64,000 nt of DNA from UBA1426 sp050953365 (GCA_050953365.1 JBMNMN010000004.1:1-64000), one strand, 5' to 3'; counted from the stretch's first letter, positions 9,476-18,738 are shown. Notes: generated by a model not told the origin, from the sequence alone. A program made the numbers and translations.

Positions 9476-9802
9476 TTCTCCCCCCCTCGGACGGGGGGAA
9501 GGGTATTTCGGTCACATATGGACACCGATTCCGTCAATATACGGACAATTTACGACATCTACTGCTGGACAACCAAGGATTTGAACCATTTGATTTTACT
9601 TTGCCTTACCTTGGTTTCGTGTGCCCCTAAGAAGCACTCCTCTGACGTTTTTCGACTTTAGTGGGAATTATGTCGAATACTACTTTTTTATATACTATAC
9701 TTTTTTTGCGAGATTTATTCCGAGGTGGAAATCTAAGTACAAAGGCAAATTTTATAGATTAATGCTTAAATTTTTGGAGGTCTGTCGAATTTCTGTCATA
9801 AT
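9476..9802. other. Spacer with G/C-run hairpin and transposon end
   Basis: Immediately after the ATPase gene is a CCCCCCC...GGGGGG hairpin (about 9480-9498) that could act as a weak terminator. TGTCC-type repeats of the decayed transposon follow up to about 9573. From there to the IS21 end at 9803 the sequence is AT-rich and I see no gene. Confidence 0.5.
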
Positions 9803-9863
9803 TGTCAACGCCGGAATATTTTTGACTGAAACGCCGGTTAATAATTGACCCAATCGCCGGTCT

Positions 9864-10688
9864 TCAATCGCCGGAATTTGTTTGGCCGGTTTTCCGTTGC
9901 GCCGGATCATCCTCTGCCGGAATATCGGCCGGAGGCACAACCCTGATGCCGCTTTTTAACCTGTCTTTCAGTCTATAGCTCTCACCCCTTATGTTTATGA
10001 TATGTGCATGATGAAGCAATCTGTCCAGCATAGCTGTAGCTATTACTGTATCGTTCATCAGTTCGCCCCAGTCGCCGAAGTATTTGTTACTGGTAAGTAT
10101 TATGCTGCCGTTTTCATACCTCGCGCATATGACGCGAAAGAATAACTCCGCCGAGTCACGATCCAGCTGCATGTATCCTGCTTCATCGATAACCAGTATG
10201 TCCGGCCGGGTATATATACGCCACCTGCGTTCCAGCCTGCCTTGCTGTTCTGCGTTTTTCAGATCCGCTATGAGATACGCTAAGCTGACGTAATATACTG
10301 TCATACCGGACCTTAGCGCCTGCATGGCGAGTCCAACCGCAAGATGGGTTTTCCCAACACCGGGAGGGCCTAAAAAAATGACATTTTCCTTCCTTGCCAC
10401 AAAGGCAAGCGTCGATAACTCTTTGATTTGTCTCACATCTATGCTGGGTTGAAAGCCAAAATCAAACTCCTCCAGCGTTTTTCTATGCGGCAGCCGTGAC
10501 AGCTTAATTCTCGTTTCCTCGCTGCGCCGCTTTTTCTCCTGCAGCTCTGCTCCCAAAAGTTCGTTTAAGAACGACAGATAAGTAGCATCTTTATGCAGTG
10601 CATCTTCAATCTTCGCATCTAAAAGTTCACAAGCCGTATTCAGCCCAAGCTCAGACAGAATATTGCGGGTATGCTCCAGTTCAACCAT
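9864..10688 (-). CDS. istB: IstB-like ATPase of IS21 element 2
   Basis: A 274-residue IstB/DnaC-like AAA+ helper. Walker A is GPPGVGKTHL, Walker B ILVIDEAGYM, and LTSNKYFGDW is the sensor-1 region. It oligomerises on DNA and recruits the IstA transposase. Its ATG overlaps the istA stop by 8 bp, the normal translational coupling in IS21. No frame break. Confidence 0.93.
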   Translation of the reverse strand: MVELEHTRNILSELGLNTACELLDAKIEDALHKDATYLSFLNELLGAELQEKKRRSEETRIKLSRLPHRKTLEEFDFGFQPSIDVRQIKELSTLAFVARKENVIFLGPPGVGKTHLAVGLAMQALRSGMTVYYVSLAYLIADLKNAEQQGRLERRWRIYTRPDILVIDEAGYMQLDRDSAELFFRVICARYENGSIILTSNKYFGDWGELMNDTVIATAMLDRLLHHAHIINIRGESYRLKDRLKSGIRVVPPADIPAEDDPAQRKTGQTNSGD

Positions 10689-11907
10689 TGGATATCACCC
10701 CTGCCAGAGCATCGTACACGCTTAAAGGCCGTATCTCTACTGCTTCTGTTTCCTTCTTCCTGGCAAAGGGAAGGGGTACTGCTATACCGCCTTTTTCTGC
10801 AAGACCCTGGTACTGGCCTTTCAGCCATACGATCCTGCCTGATGTATGCTCTACTTTGTGTCGTGCTACTCTTACCTCCCCATAATATGCTTCAAAGAAA
10901 TCACCGCAGATTCTCACCCGCACTTCCCGGCCGCTGTACTGCCAGGGGACACCGTATTTTGCTCCATCATAACTTACAAATCCTTCCCTTGTTACTTTCC
11001 TTGTTTCCCACCTGTATGTATCGCGAAACGATTTGTCCGGCAAAGGCAGAAGGGGTTCTCTGCTTAGGGCTTCAAGCGGGATTTTTCCGGTAGTTCCATG
11101 CGTTTTGCTGTCTACCTTCTTGCACCATTCAAGCGCTTGTGTGTTTAAATCATGCAGATCCTTAAACTGCCTTCCCGGTAGAAAATTATCCTTCACATAG
11201 TCCACCAGGCGTTCCACTTTCCCCTTTGTCTGAGGTCTTCTTGCCCGACATACCTTCGGGACAAACCCCATGTCTGCAGCAAAGTCTTCAAACCGGCTGT
11301 TCCATATCGGCTTTCCTGCTTCCATGCCGTGTATTACCGTCTTCATCCTGTCAGTCAGAACGATTTCCGGAACACCACCGTAATATTCAAAGGCATTTAC
11401 CATGCATCTCAGAAGGCTGTACAAGTCACAGCGTTTCGTGAATTCAACATACTTGGCTCTTGAATGACTCATGATCATTGTGAAAACCGGGGTTTTATGG
11501 ACATGCCCCATCTCATCTATGTAGCAGCTAATCCCCCAGTCCATCTGCGCCTGCTTCCCGGGCAGCGTTTCATACCTTCGCACCGCCGGGGCGCTCTTCG
11601 CAGGCCGGAACGGTTTTACATAGTCCTTGATAATGGTGATGCCGCCGGTATAGCCCTTATCCTGCAGCCTTTCATGAATTACAACGCAGTTAAATATCCC
11701 ACTCTTCAGCATTTCATGAATCTCCGGTTTGAAAGGGTCCAGCTTGGATGGCTTTTTTCTTCCCTTGAGCCCATGCTCTGCTCTTGGTTGGTTCATATAC
11801 TTCTTTGCTGTGTTTTTCGATATGCCAAGTTCTTTCCCAATGGCATATGCGCTCTTTCCTTTTTGTGCTTTTTCGCGTATCATGTTTATTAGCCCACTCC
11901 TTATCAT
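10681..11907 (-). CDS. istA: IstA transposase of IS21 element 2
   Basis: A 408-residue IS21 transposase. The N-terminal helix-turn-helix (KGKSAYAIGKELGISKNTAKKYM) precedes the DDE core with QMDWG (first Asp), VLTDRMKT (second Asp) and KGKVERLVDYVKDNF (Glu). A Mu-type C-terminal beta-barrel follows (YDGAKYGVPWQYSGREV). GGGAGG lies upstream of the ATG at 11907. Intact and presumably active. Confidence 0.93.
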   Translation of the reverse strand: MIRSGLINMIREKAQKGKSAYAIGKELGISKNTAKKYMNQPRAEHGLKGRKKPSKLDPFKPEIHEMLKSGIFNCVVIHERLQDKGYTGGITIIKDYVKPFRPAKSAPAVRRYETLPGKQAQMDWGISCYIDEMGHVHKTPVFTMIMSHSRAKYVEFTKRCDLYSLLRCMVNAFEYYGGVPEIVLTDRMKTVIHGMEAGKPIWNSRFEDFAADMGFVPKVCRARRPQTKGKVERLVDYVKDNFLPGRQFKDLHDLNTQALEWCKKVDSKTHGTTGKIPLEALSREPLLPLPDKSFRDTYRWETRKVTREGFVSYDGAKYGVPWQYSGREVRVRICGDFFEAYYGEVRVARHKVEHTSGRIVWLKGQYQGLAEKGGIAVPLPFARKKETEAVEIRPLSVYDALAGVISNG

Positions 11908-12069
11908 GCGGTTATCCTCCCATAAAAGTATTGTTCATACTCTTATGGTAACCGTTTGGTTTGGTGTGGGTCAATTTTTCCCCGGCGATCTGAGGTCAAT
12001 TATATCCCGGCGGTGACATAATAGAGGTAGAGGGTTAGATTAAGTTAAAATGATTAACTATTGAAAGAG

Positions 12070-12162
12070 GTGAGGGAAATAGCCAGTATAAGAAAACGTG
12101 GTAAAGATTCCTATCAAATTACTGTATCTGTTGGAGTAGACGAACTTGGAAATAGGAAAAGA
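12070..12162 (+). pseudogene. int: Tyrosine integrase, N-terminal piece (split by IS21 element 3)
   Basis: About 30 codons encode IASIRKRGKDSYQITVSVGV..., the AP2/Arm-type DNA-binding start of phage and ICE integrases. The frame runs into IS21 element 3 at 12163. Homologues start MASIRKRG; here that position reads ATA (12079) behind a good AGAGGTGAGGG site, so the original ATG may be mutated. GTG at 12070 or TTG at 12061 are in-frame alternatives. The rest of the gene is at 14684-15997. Confidence 0.75.
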
Positions 12163-12262
12163 TGTTTTTTGCAAGAGAAATTTCCTCACTTTTGCAAAAA
12201 TTTTTCCCCAGGCACCGGTGGGGAAATTTTATGTCAACCCCAGCAACTTTAGCAGCAAAATC

Positions 12263-12988
12263 TCATATGTTTAGTGCTGATTCCCGTAGCCTGTTGCTTT
12301 GACCGGGAAACAGCAGCAGGTGGCAGTGGTGGAGTAGCCGGTCGATGATAGCTCCAGTCATCTGCTCGTCATAGAACACATTTACCCATCTTGAAAACTC
12401 TATATTGGTATTGATAATTACCGATTTACGCTCATAACACTCTGATATTACTTCAAACAAAAGCTGCGCACCTACACGGTCAAGAGGGACATAACCCCAC
12501 TCATCACAGATCAATAGATCGGCCTTATTAAGTGTTTTTAGAAAAGCAGATAAACTCCCGGCTTTCTTTTGCTCCGCCAACTTGTTCACAAGGGCTGATG
12601 TCCTGAAAAACCTAACCTCTAAACCCTTCTTACACGCTTCCACTCCTAAGGCTATGGAAAGATGCGTCTTCCCGGTTCCAACGTTGCCATACATGACAAT
12701 GTTGGTCTTGTTTGCGATAAATTCACATTCTTTAAGGTATTCCGGAGTAACACCGCTGGGAAGAGTTACTTCATCAAACCTAAAGCTTTCAAAGGTCTTT
12801 ATGGTATAAAAACCAGCCTTTTTTAGCAACTTATCCCTCCTTGCTTTTTCACGGTGTGTTATCTCCGCTTGAAGAAGTTTAAGCAGATACTCCTGATGGC
12901 TGTCTGCCTGGATCTTCACCGACATTTCCACGATGTTTTTGCTTAAACGAAGCCTCTTACAGCAAGAAGCAATATCATACTCTAACAT
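12263..12988 (-). CDS. istB: IstB-like ATPase of IS21 element 3
   Basis: An IstB/DnaC-type AAA+ protein of 241 residues. Walker A is GNVGTGKTHLS, Walker B LLICDEWGY, sensor region INTNIEFSRW. The ATG at 12988, which overlaps the istA stop at 12982-12984, is preferred over an in-frame start at 13015 because it gives the family N-terminus (MLEYDIASCCKRL) and the usual istA-istB overlap. Confidence 0.92.
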   Translation of the reverse strand: MLEYDIASCCKRLRLSKNIVEMSVKIQADSHQEYLLKLLQAEITHREKARRDKLLKKAGFYTIKTFESFRFDEVTLPSGVTPEYLKECEFIANKTNIVMYGNVGTGKTHLSIALGVEACKKGLEVRFFRTSALVNKLAEQKKAGSLSAFLKTLNKADLLICDEWGYVPLDRVGAQLLFEVISECYERKSVIINTNIEFSRWVNVFYDEQMTGAIIDRLLHHCHLLLFPGQSNRLRESALNI

Positions 12989-14508
12989 CCCTTTACACCT
13001 GCCTTCCCAAGACATTTGTCATAGGCTATAAAGTTAGGCTCGTACCTTTTTAGATTTGGTATATGTTCAGGCAGACGCACTGGTTCAAGCTGCAGTGCTT
13101 TTTCATGCAGCCGGCTGTGTAGATTTATTAAACTATCTACATCAGTAACTCCATAGGATAGTGCAGCACGAATGGTCTCAACCGCTTTTTCAAAGCTGCT
13201 CCTTTGTGTCAGGTCGGCAATTGTTCTTAACACTTTCCCTTTTTCTTGCTTGCTTAAATCCTCCATATACTCTTTTATGGGCTGCGGCAACATATGATAA
13301 ACACCTGTGTATTTCAACGCGCCCGGCCTTCGTGCCAACAGATTAAGATACGGCAACCACTGCATGCTTTGTTGCTTATAGTTACCGTAGAGCCTTTCAT
13401 GACGCACTATCTCCCGATAGCTTTCATCAAGCACTGTTACATGAAAGGCAGTCAGCCTGACCAGTACATATTTGTTTGCGAATTTAGGCGCTGAGGAATA
13501 TTCGTGCAGGCCTTTGTTGAGCAAAAATTTGCCATATCCGTTTGTCTTCACTGTTATGTATTTGCTTGTATCAAAAGCTGTTTTGGGCAGTTCCAGAAGG
13601 GCTGTTTTATCGTCTCTGTATAGCTCTTCGATCGTCCCGTTCTTTCGGTAATGCGTCCTTTTGGCATCTTCTTCACACCTTCTCAGGAGTTCTTCATTGA
13701 ATTCACTGATGTCTTCAAAACGTGGTACCGGTACCAGCATGTTTCTCCTATGATAGCCAACCTTGTTCTCCACATTGCCTTTTTCATGTCCGGCATCTAC
13801 ATTACAGAAGGCCGCTTCGAAACGGTAATGTTCCATGAAACGCATGAAGTCATCTGTCAGATTCCTGCCTCCGCCTTTTATTACCTTAGCTACTATGGTG
13901 CTGGCATTATCAAACCATATCCTTGGCGGCACTCCTCCTATGTGCTCAAATATTGCCTTCAAACCCTCGAACAGGCATTCTTGGTTCTCTCCTTTGAATA
14001 GCTGAGTATATCCCTTGTTGCTGTGTGGAAATGATAAAGTCAGACTTTTCCCTCTGTAGTGCCTGCCATTTTCATAAAAGTCAGCATCGCCAAAGTCTGC
14101 CTGAGCCTCACCAGGTGTATGCTCTAATGGCAGAAATCCTTCTTTTGCGCTGAATATCTCTTTTTTCTTTACAGCTACATATCCCGCTACAGTCCTGTAG
14201 GAACAGTTGAAGCCTTCTCCGTACTTTTCCACCAGCCGGTCGTATATTCGTTTTGCTGTGTGTCTTTGCTTGCGCCTGGCCTTTTTATCCTCGTTTAGCC
14301 ATGCATCAATGTCATGCTTGTATGGATCAAGTTTCGGAAAGGCATTTTCCTTCTTCACTTTCGGCAGTTCCTGATTCCAGTCCTCTTTGTCAAGATATGC
14401 CCTTACCGTTTTGCGGTCATGGCCGGTTTCTCTGGCTATCTCGCTGATATTTTTCCCTTCCTCAAAATACATTTTTCTGATATCCTTGATTTGGGTCATT
14501 GATAGCAT
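12982..14508 (-). CDS. istA: IstA transposase of IS21 element 3
   Basis: A 508-residue IS21 transposase with N-terminal helix-turn-helix (MLSMTQIKDIRKMYFEEGKN), the DDE core (QADFGDADFY, IWFDNAST, HEKGNVENKVGYHRR) and a long C-terminal region. ATG 14508 is chosen rather than a start 69 bases upstream: GGAGGATTGGAGG precedes it and it matches the start of IstA in element 1, to which this protein is clearly related. Confidence 0.92.
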   Translation of the reverse strand: MLSMTQIKDIRKMYFEEGKNISEIARETGHDRKTVRAYLDKEDWNQELPKVKKENAFPKLDPYKHDIDAWLNEDKKARRKQRHTAKRIYDRLVEKYGEGFNCSYRTVAGYVAVKKKEIFSAKEGFLPLEHTPGEAQADFGDADFYENGRHYRGKSLTLSFPHSNKGYTQLFKGENQECLFEGLKAIFEHIGGVPPRIWFDNASTIVAKVIKGGGRNLTDDFMRFMEHYRFEAAFCNVDAGHEKGNVENKVGYHRRNMLVPVPRFEDISEFNEELLRRCEEDAKRTHYRKNGTIEELYRDDKTALLELPKTAFDTSKYITVKTNGYGKFLLNKGLHEYSSAPKFANKYVLVRLTAFHVTVLDESYREIVRHERLYGNYKQQSMQWLPYLNLLARRPGALKYTGVYHMLPQPIKEYMEDLSKQEKGKVLRTIADLTQRSSFEKAVETIRAALSYGVTDVDSLINLHSRLHEKALQLEPVRLPEHIPNLKRYEPNFIAYDKCLGKAGVKGC

Positions 14509-14683
14509 CCTCCAATCCTCCTTGTAACTGATTTTGTCATCAATCACAAGGATATTATGTTGGTGTGGTGCCTTCAATGGCCTTTTGCAATTATGAGGAA
14601 ATCATCGTTGCAAAACTGGGGAAATTTTTTTGCAACTTCGTCCGTTTTTATTATGCAATAAATAGAAAAGATTTTGCAAAACA

Positions 14684-15997
14684 GTGAGGCGGGATCCGGG
14701 ATTAACCGATAAGGAATGGGAAAAAGAATTAAGTTATATGGCAGCCTCGTTCGAAAAAAGCGTCCGGGATGGTATGTACTATGACAGCAGCAAAATGACT
14801 TTGAATCAATTTGTGGAGATATGGAGAAAAGATTACGCGGGGAAATATCTGGCTCCCAAAACGTTGCTCCGATATGAAGGGTTATTAGCTAGGATACTCC
14901 CTGCTTTGGGCCACTTGAAATTATGTGACATCAGGCCCATTCACCTCCATCGGTTTTACAATAATTTAAGGGAGTTGGGGATAAAGAATGATGCGAGGTA
15001 CTACCCTACAGAGGCGTTCATACACTACATTTCCCAAATGAAAGCGAAGGATTTTGCAGACCAGGCAAAAATCAATATCAAGACCGCAAGGACAATAATG
15101 AAAGGCGCTCCGACCAACAAAGCCGTTGAAATATGTAAAGCAATGGAATTGGATATTTCAAATAGCTTCATACAAAAAAACCAAAGCGCTTTGGGAGACA
15201 GGACAATTCTCCATCATCACAGGTTGATAAATTCAATTTTGGAAAAGGCCGTGAAATGGCAGATCCTGCCTGACAATCCAGCCAGGAAAGTAGAAGCCCC
15301 AAAAGTTAAAGAGAAAAAGGATACCCCTCATTTTACTGAGGAAGATCTGCCAAGATTGTTTTCTTTGCTTGATAGAGAGTCAATCAAACACCAAGCTTGG
15401 ATATATGTTGCTATATTCTGCGGCTGCCGTTTGGGGGAACTTGGGGGGTTGGAGTGGAAAGATGTCGATTTCGAGAACAACACGATCACAATAAGGGAGG
15501 CATTACAGAGTTTGCCGGGGTATGGCACATTTATAAAAGACACAAAAAACGAAACCAGTGCACGCATAGTGGCGATGCCTCAAATAGCTATGGATGTATT
15601 GCAGGAATATAAGGAGTGGCAGGACAAACAAAAGGAAATTATGGGGGATTTATGGACTGAAACGGGGATGGTATTTACCCAGAACAACGGGAAGCTTATG
15701 TATGAATACACTCCGAGTCAATGGTTTACTAAATTCCGCAGGAAGCACGGGATCCCCGATGTTCCTTTTCACGGCCTACGCCATACGAATGCTTCTCTGC
15801 TGATAGGTGAAGGTATTGATGTTCGTACTGTATCTGGCAGATTAGGGCATGCCCGGCCCACGACAACTATGGATATCTATGCCCATTTCTTGAGAAGACC
15901 AGACAAAGTCGCTGCTGTAAAACTCGATGACAAGTACAGGGAGTTGCGGGATGATAGTTTAGCTAAAACCCAGAAAGTGGCAAAAGTAAGTAGATAA
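14684..15997 (+). pseudogene. int: Phage/ICE-type tyrosine integrase, main part, with embedded HTH domain
   Basis: The body of the integrase, 437 codons starting directly at the IS21 junction. Order: end of the Arm-binding domain, core-binding SAM-like domain (FVEIWRKDYAGKYL), an inserted Xre-like helix-turn-helix (MKAKDFADQAKINIKTARTI) at about residues 118-160, a second core-binding segment, and the catalytic domain with GCRLGELGGLEW (Arg), HGLRHT (His, Arg), GHARPTTTMDIYAHF (Tyr). Catalytic residues are all present, but the natural start is 2.5 kb upstream across the IS, so the gene is disrupted. It sits 110 bp from the 3' end of tRNA-Arg, the normal place for an integrase beside its attachment site. 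Confidence 0.88.
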
Positions 15998-16070
15998 AAA
16001 TAAAATTAAGCGATGTCTGGCGTCAAAATTGGCGTCAATTAAGGAAATAATGTTAAATGATAAAACAAAC

Positions 16071-16105
16071 AAAACCCTGCAAGCATTGAATTTGCAGGGT
16101 TTTTT
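16071..16105 (+). terminator. Rho-independent terminator after the integrase
   Basis: CCCTGCAA-loop-TTGCAGGG followed by TTTTTT. The hairpin ends immediately before the tRNA-Arg 3' end and serves the forward integrase gene. Confidence 0.85.
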
Positions 16106-16106
16106 G

Positions 16107-16182
16107 TGGCACTCCCGAGACGATTCGAACGTCCGACGCACGGTTTAGGAAACCGACGCTCTATCCCCTGAGCTACGGGAGC
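16107..16182 (-). tRNA. tRNA-Arg (anticodon CCU)
   Basis: On the reverse strand a complete cloverleaf: acceptor GCTCCCG paired with CGGGAGT (one G-U), D arm GCTCAGGGGATAGAGC, anticodon loop TTCCTAA giving CCU, T arm with TTCGAAT, and an encoded CCA. The integrase lies off the 3' end, so the 3' half of this tRNA is the likely attachment site of the island to its left. I found no second copy of the tRNA 3' end in the window, so the other island boundary is probably outside it. Confidence 0.95.
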
Positions 16183-16288
16183 ATATATTTTTGAAATCGC
16201 AGTATCGCATAAATTGAATCGACATGTTCAGCGATTCAGCAGTAGTTATTTTAACATAGCTGCGCCTTTGTTTCAAGGATTTCTTTGG

Positions 16289-17266
16289 TCAGGCCTTGTT
16301 AGACCACTCCATGCTATACTGCTCTGCGTCAGTATTTTCATTGATCGTTTCATCCACAATGTTGAAACCCGATTTCAATAAAACCTCCACAAGCTTTTCA
16401 TTGCCTGAATACACCTTAGCGACTAAACAGGGGAACTGCTCTTGGCAGTAATTCAACAGACGCTCTTCAATTTGTAGATTTTGCTTCTTTTCGCTTACGT
16501 GCAAGCCGTCTATTACCATGTCATCCAAAATACTGATAAATCCGGCTATCTCACCGCCGGTTTCATAGACATAAATTTTTGCGGTATCCCGATAGCGAGT
16601 TCGAACCGAATCGTAGAGATTGTGCCAATGAAGCGCATCAATAAAGGGGTGGGATGTGAGATTGGACCGGAGCCAGATGGACATTATTTGTGAAAGATCG
16701 TTAAAAGTGGAAACTCTGATTTCCGGCGCGGATGCTTCCTGCTTTTTCCTCAGTTTTCGAATATGCCGCGGATCAAAAAAACGGTTGATTAAATAGGCGG
16801 CGGCAATGCCGAAAACTGTCTCTATGAGTCGCAATATACCGTAATACACCGGCGGAACATCTTTTTCCCCAATCAATATTATCAAGAAAACCACCAGGCC
16901 AATAACGGTGCTCGCCTGTACCTTTAGAATGTTGCACAGATAAATAATCAGGACCACACCGGTTATGGCCAGCAAAGTGGATATTTGAAAAGTCATTTGT
17001 TCGATGAGAAGAAGGGACAGGATGCCCAGAACGGCGCCGATGACTGTACCTGTAACTCTTTCTATACCGGTCTGCAAAGAGTTTTGCAACGAAGATTTCA
17101 TGCAGATAATTGAAGCGATAGCAGCCTGGATTCCGTCGCTGATTCCGATTAACTGGAAAAAGGCAATACAAATACCTACAGCCAAAGCTGTTTTTATATT
17201 TCGCATTCCTATTTTGTATCGCGGGTCGATCTGCTTTTCTCCGTTCGGTTTTTCCACCAAGCCCAC
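16289..17266 (-). CDS. Aromatic acid exporter-like (ArAE/DUF939) membrane domain fused to GNAT acetyltransferase
   Basis: Residues about 20-165 form the ArAE_1/DUF939 membrane domain: alternating hydrophobic helices beginning RNIKTALAVGICIAFFQLIG and including GTVIGAVLGILSLLLI and a C-terminal FGIAAAYLINRFF. After a basic linker (RKLRKKQEA) the last 145 residues read as a GNAT N-acetyltransferase (IRVSTFNDLSQIMSIW, YVYETGGEIAGFISILDD, EERLLNYCQEQFP, LLKSGFNI). DUF939 proteins are usually about 150 to 330 residues with a different C-terminal domain, so the enzyme fusion is unusual. The start is uncertain: GTG 17266, TTG 17260 or GTG 17257 all follow AAGGAAGG. It stands alone, divergent from rsgA. 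Confidence 0.75.
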   Translation of the reverse strand: MGLVEKPNGEKQIDPRYKIGMRNIKTALAVGICIAFFQLIGISDGIQAAIASIICMKSSLQNSLQTGIERVTGTVIGAVLGILSLLLIEQMTFQISTLLAITGVVLIIYLCNILKVQASTVIGLVVFLIILIGEKDVPPVYYGILRLIETVFGIAAAYLINRFFDPRHIRKLRKKQEASAPEIRVSTFNDLSQIMSIWLRSNLTSHPFIDALHWHNLYDSVRTRYRDTAKIYVYETGGEIAGFISILDDMVIDGLHVSEKKQNLQIEERLLNYCQEQFPCLVAKVYSGNEKLVEVLLKSGFNIVDETINENTDAEQYSMEWSNKA

Positions 17267-17423
17267 CTTCCTTGTATTGAAGTGGCAAAACTTAATACAA
17301 ATAATACCATATTATAATCCATGTGCGCAATCCGCCGCTTTCAATAAAACTCATGTGGTGACTACTCTCAGGCAACCGTAATTTGTTTTGAGTGATCTTG
17401 GGTGTGTGAAAGAACTAAAATTA

Positions 17424-17562
17424 TGAGCAAAAAATGGAGTTATGTGTGGATCGGAAGCTGTAAATCGGTCTTTTCTGTGCAAAATCTTGAGTTATGTGTG
17501 GAATTTCAAAGTTATCATGCCTATAATCCACACACAACTCGGTTTTTTGCACATTTTTCTTG
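17424..17562. repeat. Inverted-repeat array A (TATGTGTGGA arms, 52 bp spacing)
   Basis: Two forward arms with TATGTGTGGA at 17441 and 17493 (52 bp apart) and one inverted arm with TCCACACACA at 17527. Each arm also carries a GTGCAAAA-type segment about 15 bases from the core, so the second and third arms can pair into a long hairpin. The whole block is the reverse complement of the array at 56250-56384, with similarity extending through the spacers. It occupies the gap between the DUF939-GNAT gene and rsgA; no gene is seen here. Confidence 0.8.
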
Positions 17563-17664
17563 TAATGATTGACGAGACTGATCAAGTTCATGAAGGTGAT
17601 TGATTTCAATAGACAGCCGTAATAATTTCACATATAGTAGGAATTAGCCAGGAGAATAAAAGAT

Positions 17665-18738
17665 ATGGAACACGACAGATTGACTGGACTGGGGTTCACG
17701 CAAGAATTCCGTCAGGAGGCGGAGCTCTTGCCGGATCTCTATCCGGCAAGGGTTTCGGGACAGCATCATAATATCTACGAAGTCATGGGAGAATGGGAGA
17801 CGATGCAAGCGCGCGTGTCGGGGAAGCTGGCATATAGCGCCGCAGGTAACGTGGATTTTCCCGTGGTGGGAGACTGGGTTATGATCGACCGCCCCGACAG
17901 CTCAACGGGCGATGCGATTATCCACCACATATTGCCTCGGAAAAGCGCTTTTGGACGGAAGTCGGCCGGCACTTCCCATGAGGGCCAAGTTGTTGCGGCA
18001 AACATCGATACCCTTTTTATTTGCATGTCGCTAAATGCGAACTTCAATTTGCGCCGGCTGGAACGATATCTGTCCGTTGCGTGGGATAGTATGGCAACGC
18101 CGGTGGTTGTTCTCACCAAGGCGGATCTGAGCGACGAAATTGAAATGCGACTGGCAGAGGCAGCGGAGGCAGCCATTGGGGTTGATATCCTAGTTTGTTC
18201 TGCCATGGCGGAAGACGGTTATCAGGAACTGTTGCCATATATTTCGGAGGGAAAGACCATCGCTTTCGTCGGTTCCTCCGGGGTGGGGAAGTCCACCCTG
18301 ATCAATCGGCTGATGGGTGAGGAGATTCTGACTACCCGGGAGATTGGCGATGCGGATAAGGGGAGGCATACTACGACCCGCCGCCAGCTATTGCTACTAC
18401 CCCGAGGAGGCATCGTTATTGATACTCCGGGGATGCGTGAGCTGCAGCTCGATTCTGCAGATCTTTCCCGCTCTTTCGAAGATATTGAGGATTTGGCTGC
18501 AATGTGTAAATTCAAAGACTGTTCTCATACAAAAGAGCCGGGCTGCGCCGTACAGCAGGCTATTGCCAATGGGGAATTGTCGCAAAAGCGTTTTGACAAC
18601 TATGTAAAGCTGCAAAAGGAAATGGGCTATGAGGGGCTGAATTCCCGTCAATTGGAACAGGAGAAGATCAACCGGATGTTTGGCAGTAAAGGCCAAATGA
18701 AACAGGCCATGAAGCATTTTAAAAATAAAAATAAATAG
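17665..18738 (+). CDS. rsgA: Ribosome small subunit-dependent GTPase A
   Basis: A circularly permuted GTPase that checks late 30S subunit assembly. N-terminal OB fold (RVSGKLAYSAAGNVDFPVVGDWV), then G4 TKADL (about 151), G1 GSSGVGKSTLINRL (about 206), G2 region KGRHTTT, G3 DTPGMRE, and the C-terminal zinc-binding segment CKFKDCSHTKEPGCAV. Length 357 is normal. An AGGAG site precedes ATG 17665. Transcribed with the flavodoxin gene 40 bp downstream. Confidence 0.95.
   Translation: MEHDRLTGLGFTQEFRQEAELLPDLYPARVSGQHHNIYEVMGEWETMQARVSGKLAYSAAGNVDFPVVGDWVMIDRPDSSTGDAIIHHILPRKSAFGRKSAGTSHEGQVVAANIDTLFICMSLNANFNLRRLERYLSVAWDSMATPVVVLTKADLSDEIEMRLAEAAEAAIGVDILVCSAMAEDGYQELLPYISEGKTIAFVGSSGVGKSTLINRLMGEEILTTREIGDADKGRHTTTRRQLLLLPRGGIVIDTPGMRELQLDSADLSRSFEDIEDLAAMCKFKDCSHTKEPGCAVQQAIANGELSQKRFDNYVKLQKEMGYEGLNSRQLEQEKINRMFGSKGQMKQAMKHFKNKNK

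Larger units (their letters stand above)
7213..9573. mobile_element. Decayed Mu/Tn7-like transposon (DDE transposase plus AAA ATPase)
   Basis: A two-gene transposition unit: a Mu/TnsB-like DDE transposase followed, with an 8 bp overlap, by an ExeA/TnsC-like AAA ATPase. Both genes are frameshifted. The ends are tentative. TGTCCG occurs at 7213, and inverted TGTCC-type sequences lie at 9518-9573. The 7-mer CAAGGAT occurs immediately left of 7213 and again at 9574-9580, which could be a target duplication, although the terminal bases of the two ends are then not symmetrical. Interior genes are certain; limits are not. Confidence 0.6.
9803..12018. mobile_element. IS21-family element 2 with TAAT target duplication
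   Basis: Ends are defined by matching terminal sequences: TGTCAACGCCGGAATAT at 9803 and, inverted, TGTCACCGCCGGGATATA ending at 12018. Further CGCCGG-containing subterminal repeats lie inside both ends. The element is flanked by the 4 bp direct repeat TAAT (9799-9802 and 12019-12022), consistent with IS21-type transposition. It carries intact istA and istB on the minus strand. It belongs to a different IS21 subgroup from elements 1 and 3, whose IstA is longer. Confidence 0.9.
12163..14683. mobile_element. IS21-family element 3, inserted inside the integrase gene
   Basis: The element separates the first 30 codons of the integrase from the remainder. Its left end reads TGTTTTTTGCAA from 12163 and its right end, read inward, TGTTTTGCAAAATC from 14683; both ends hold further TTGCAAAA repeats. 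The integrase frame resumes exactly at 14684. I see no clear target duplication, so the exact ends could be off by a few bases or the flank has changed since insertion. It carries intact istA and istB. Confidence 0.85.

Noticed and set aside
9621..9848. Forward 75-codon open frame
   Set aside because: AT-rich intergenic DNA; it crosses the left end of IS21 element 2 at 9803.
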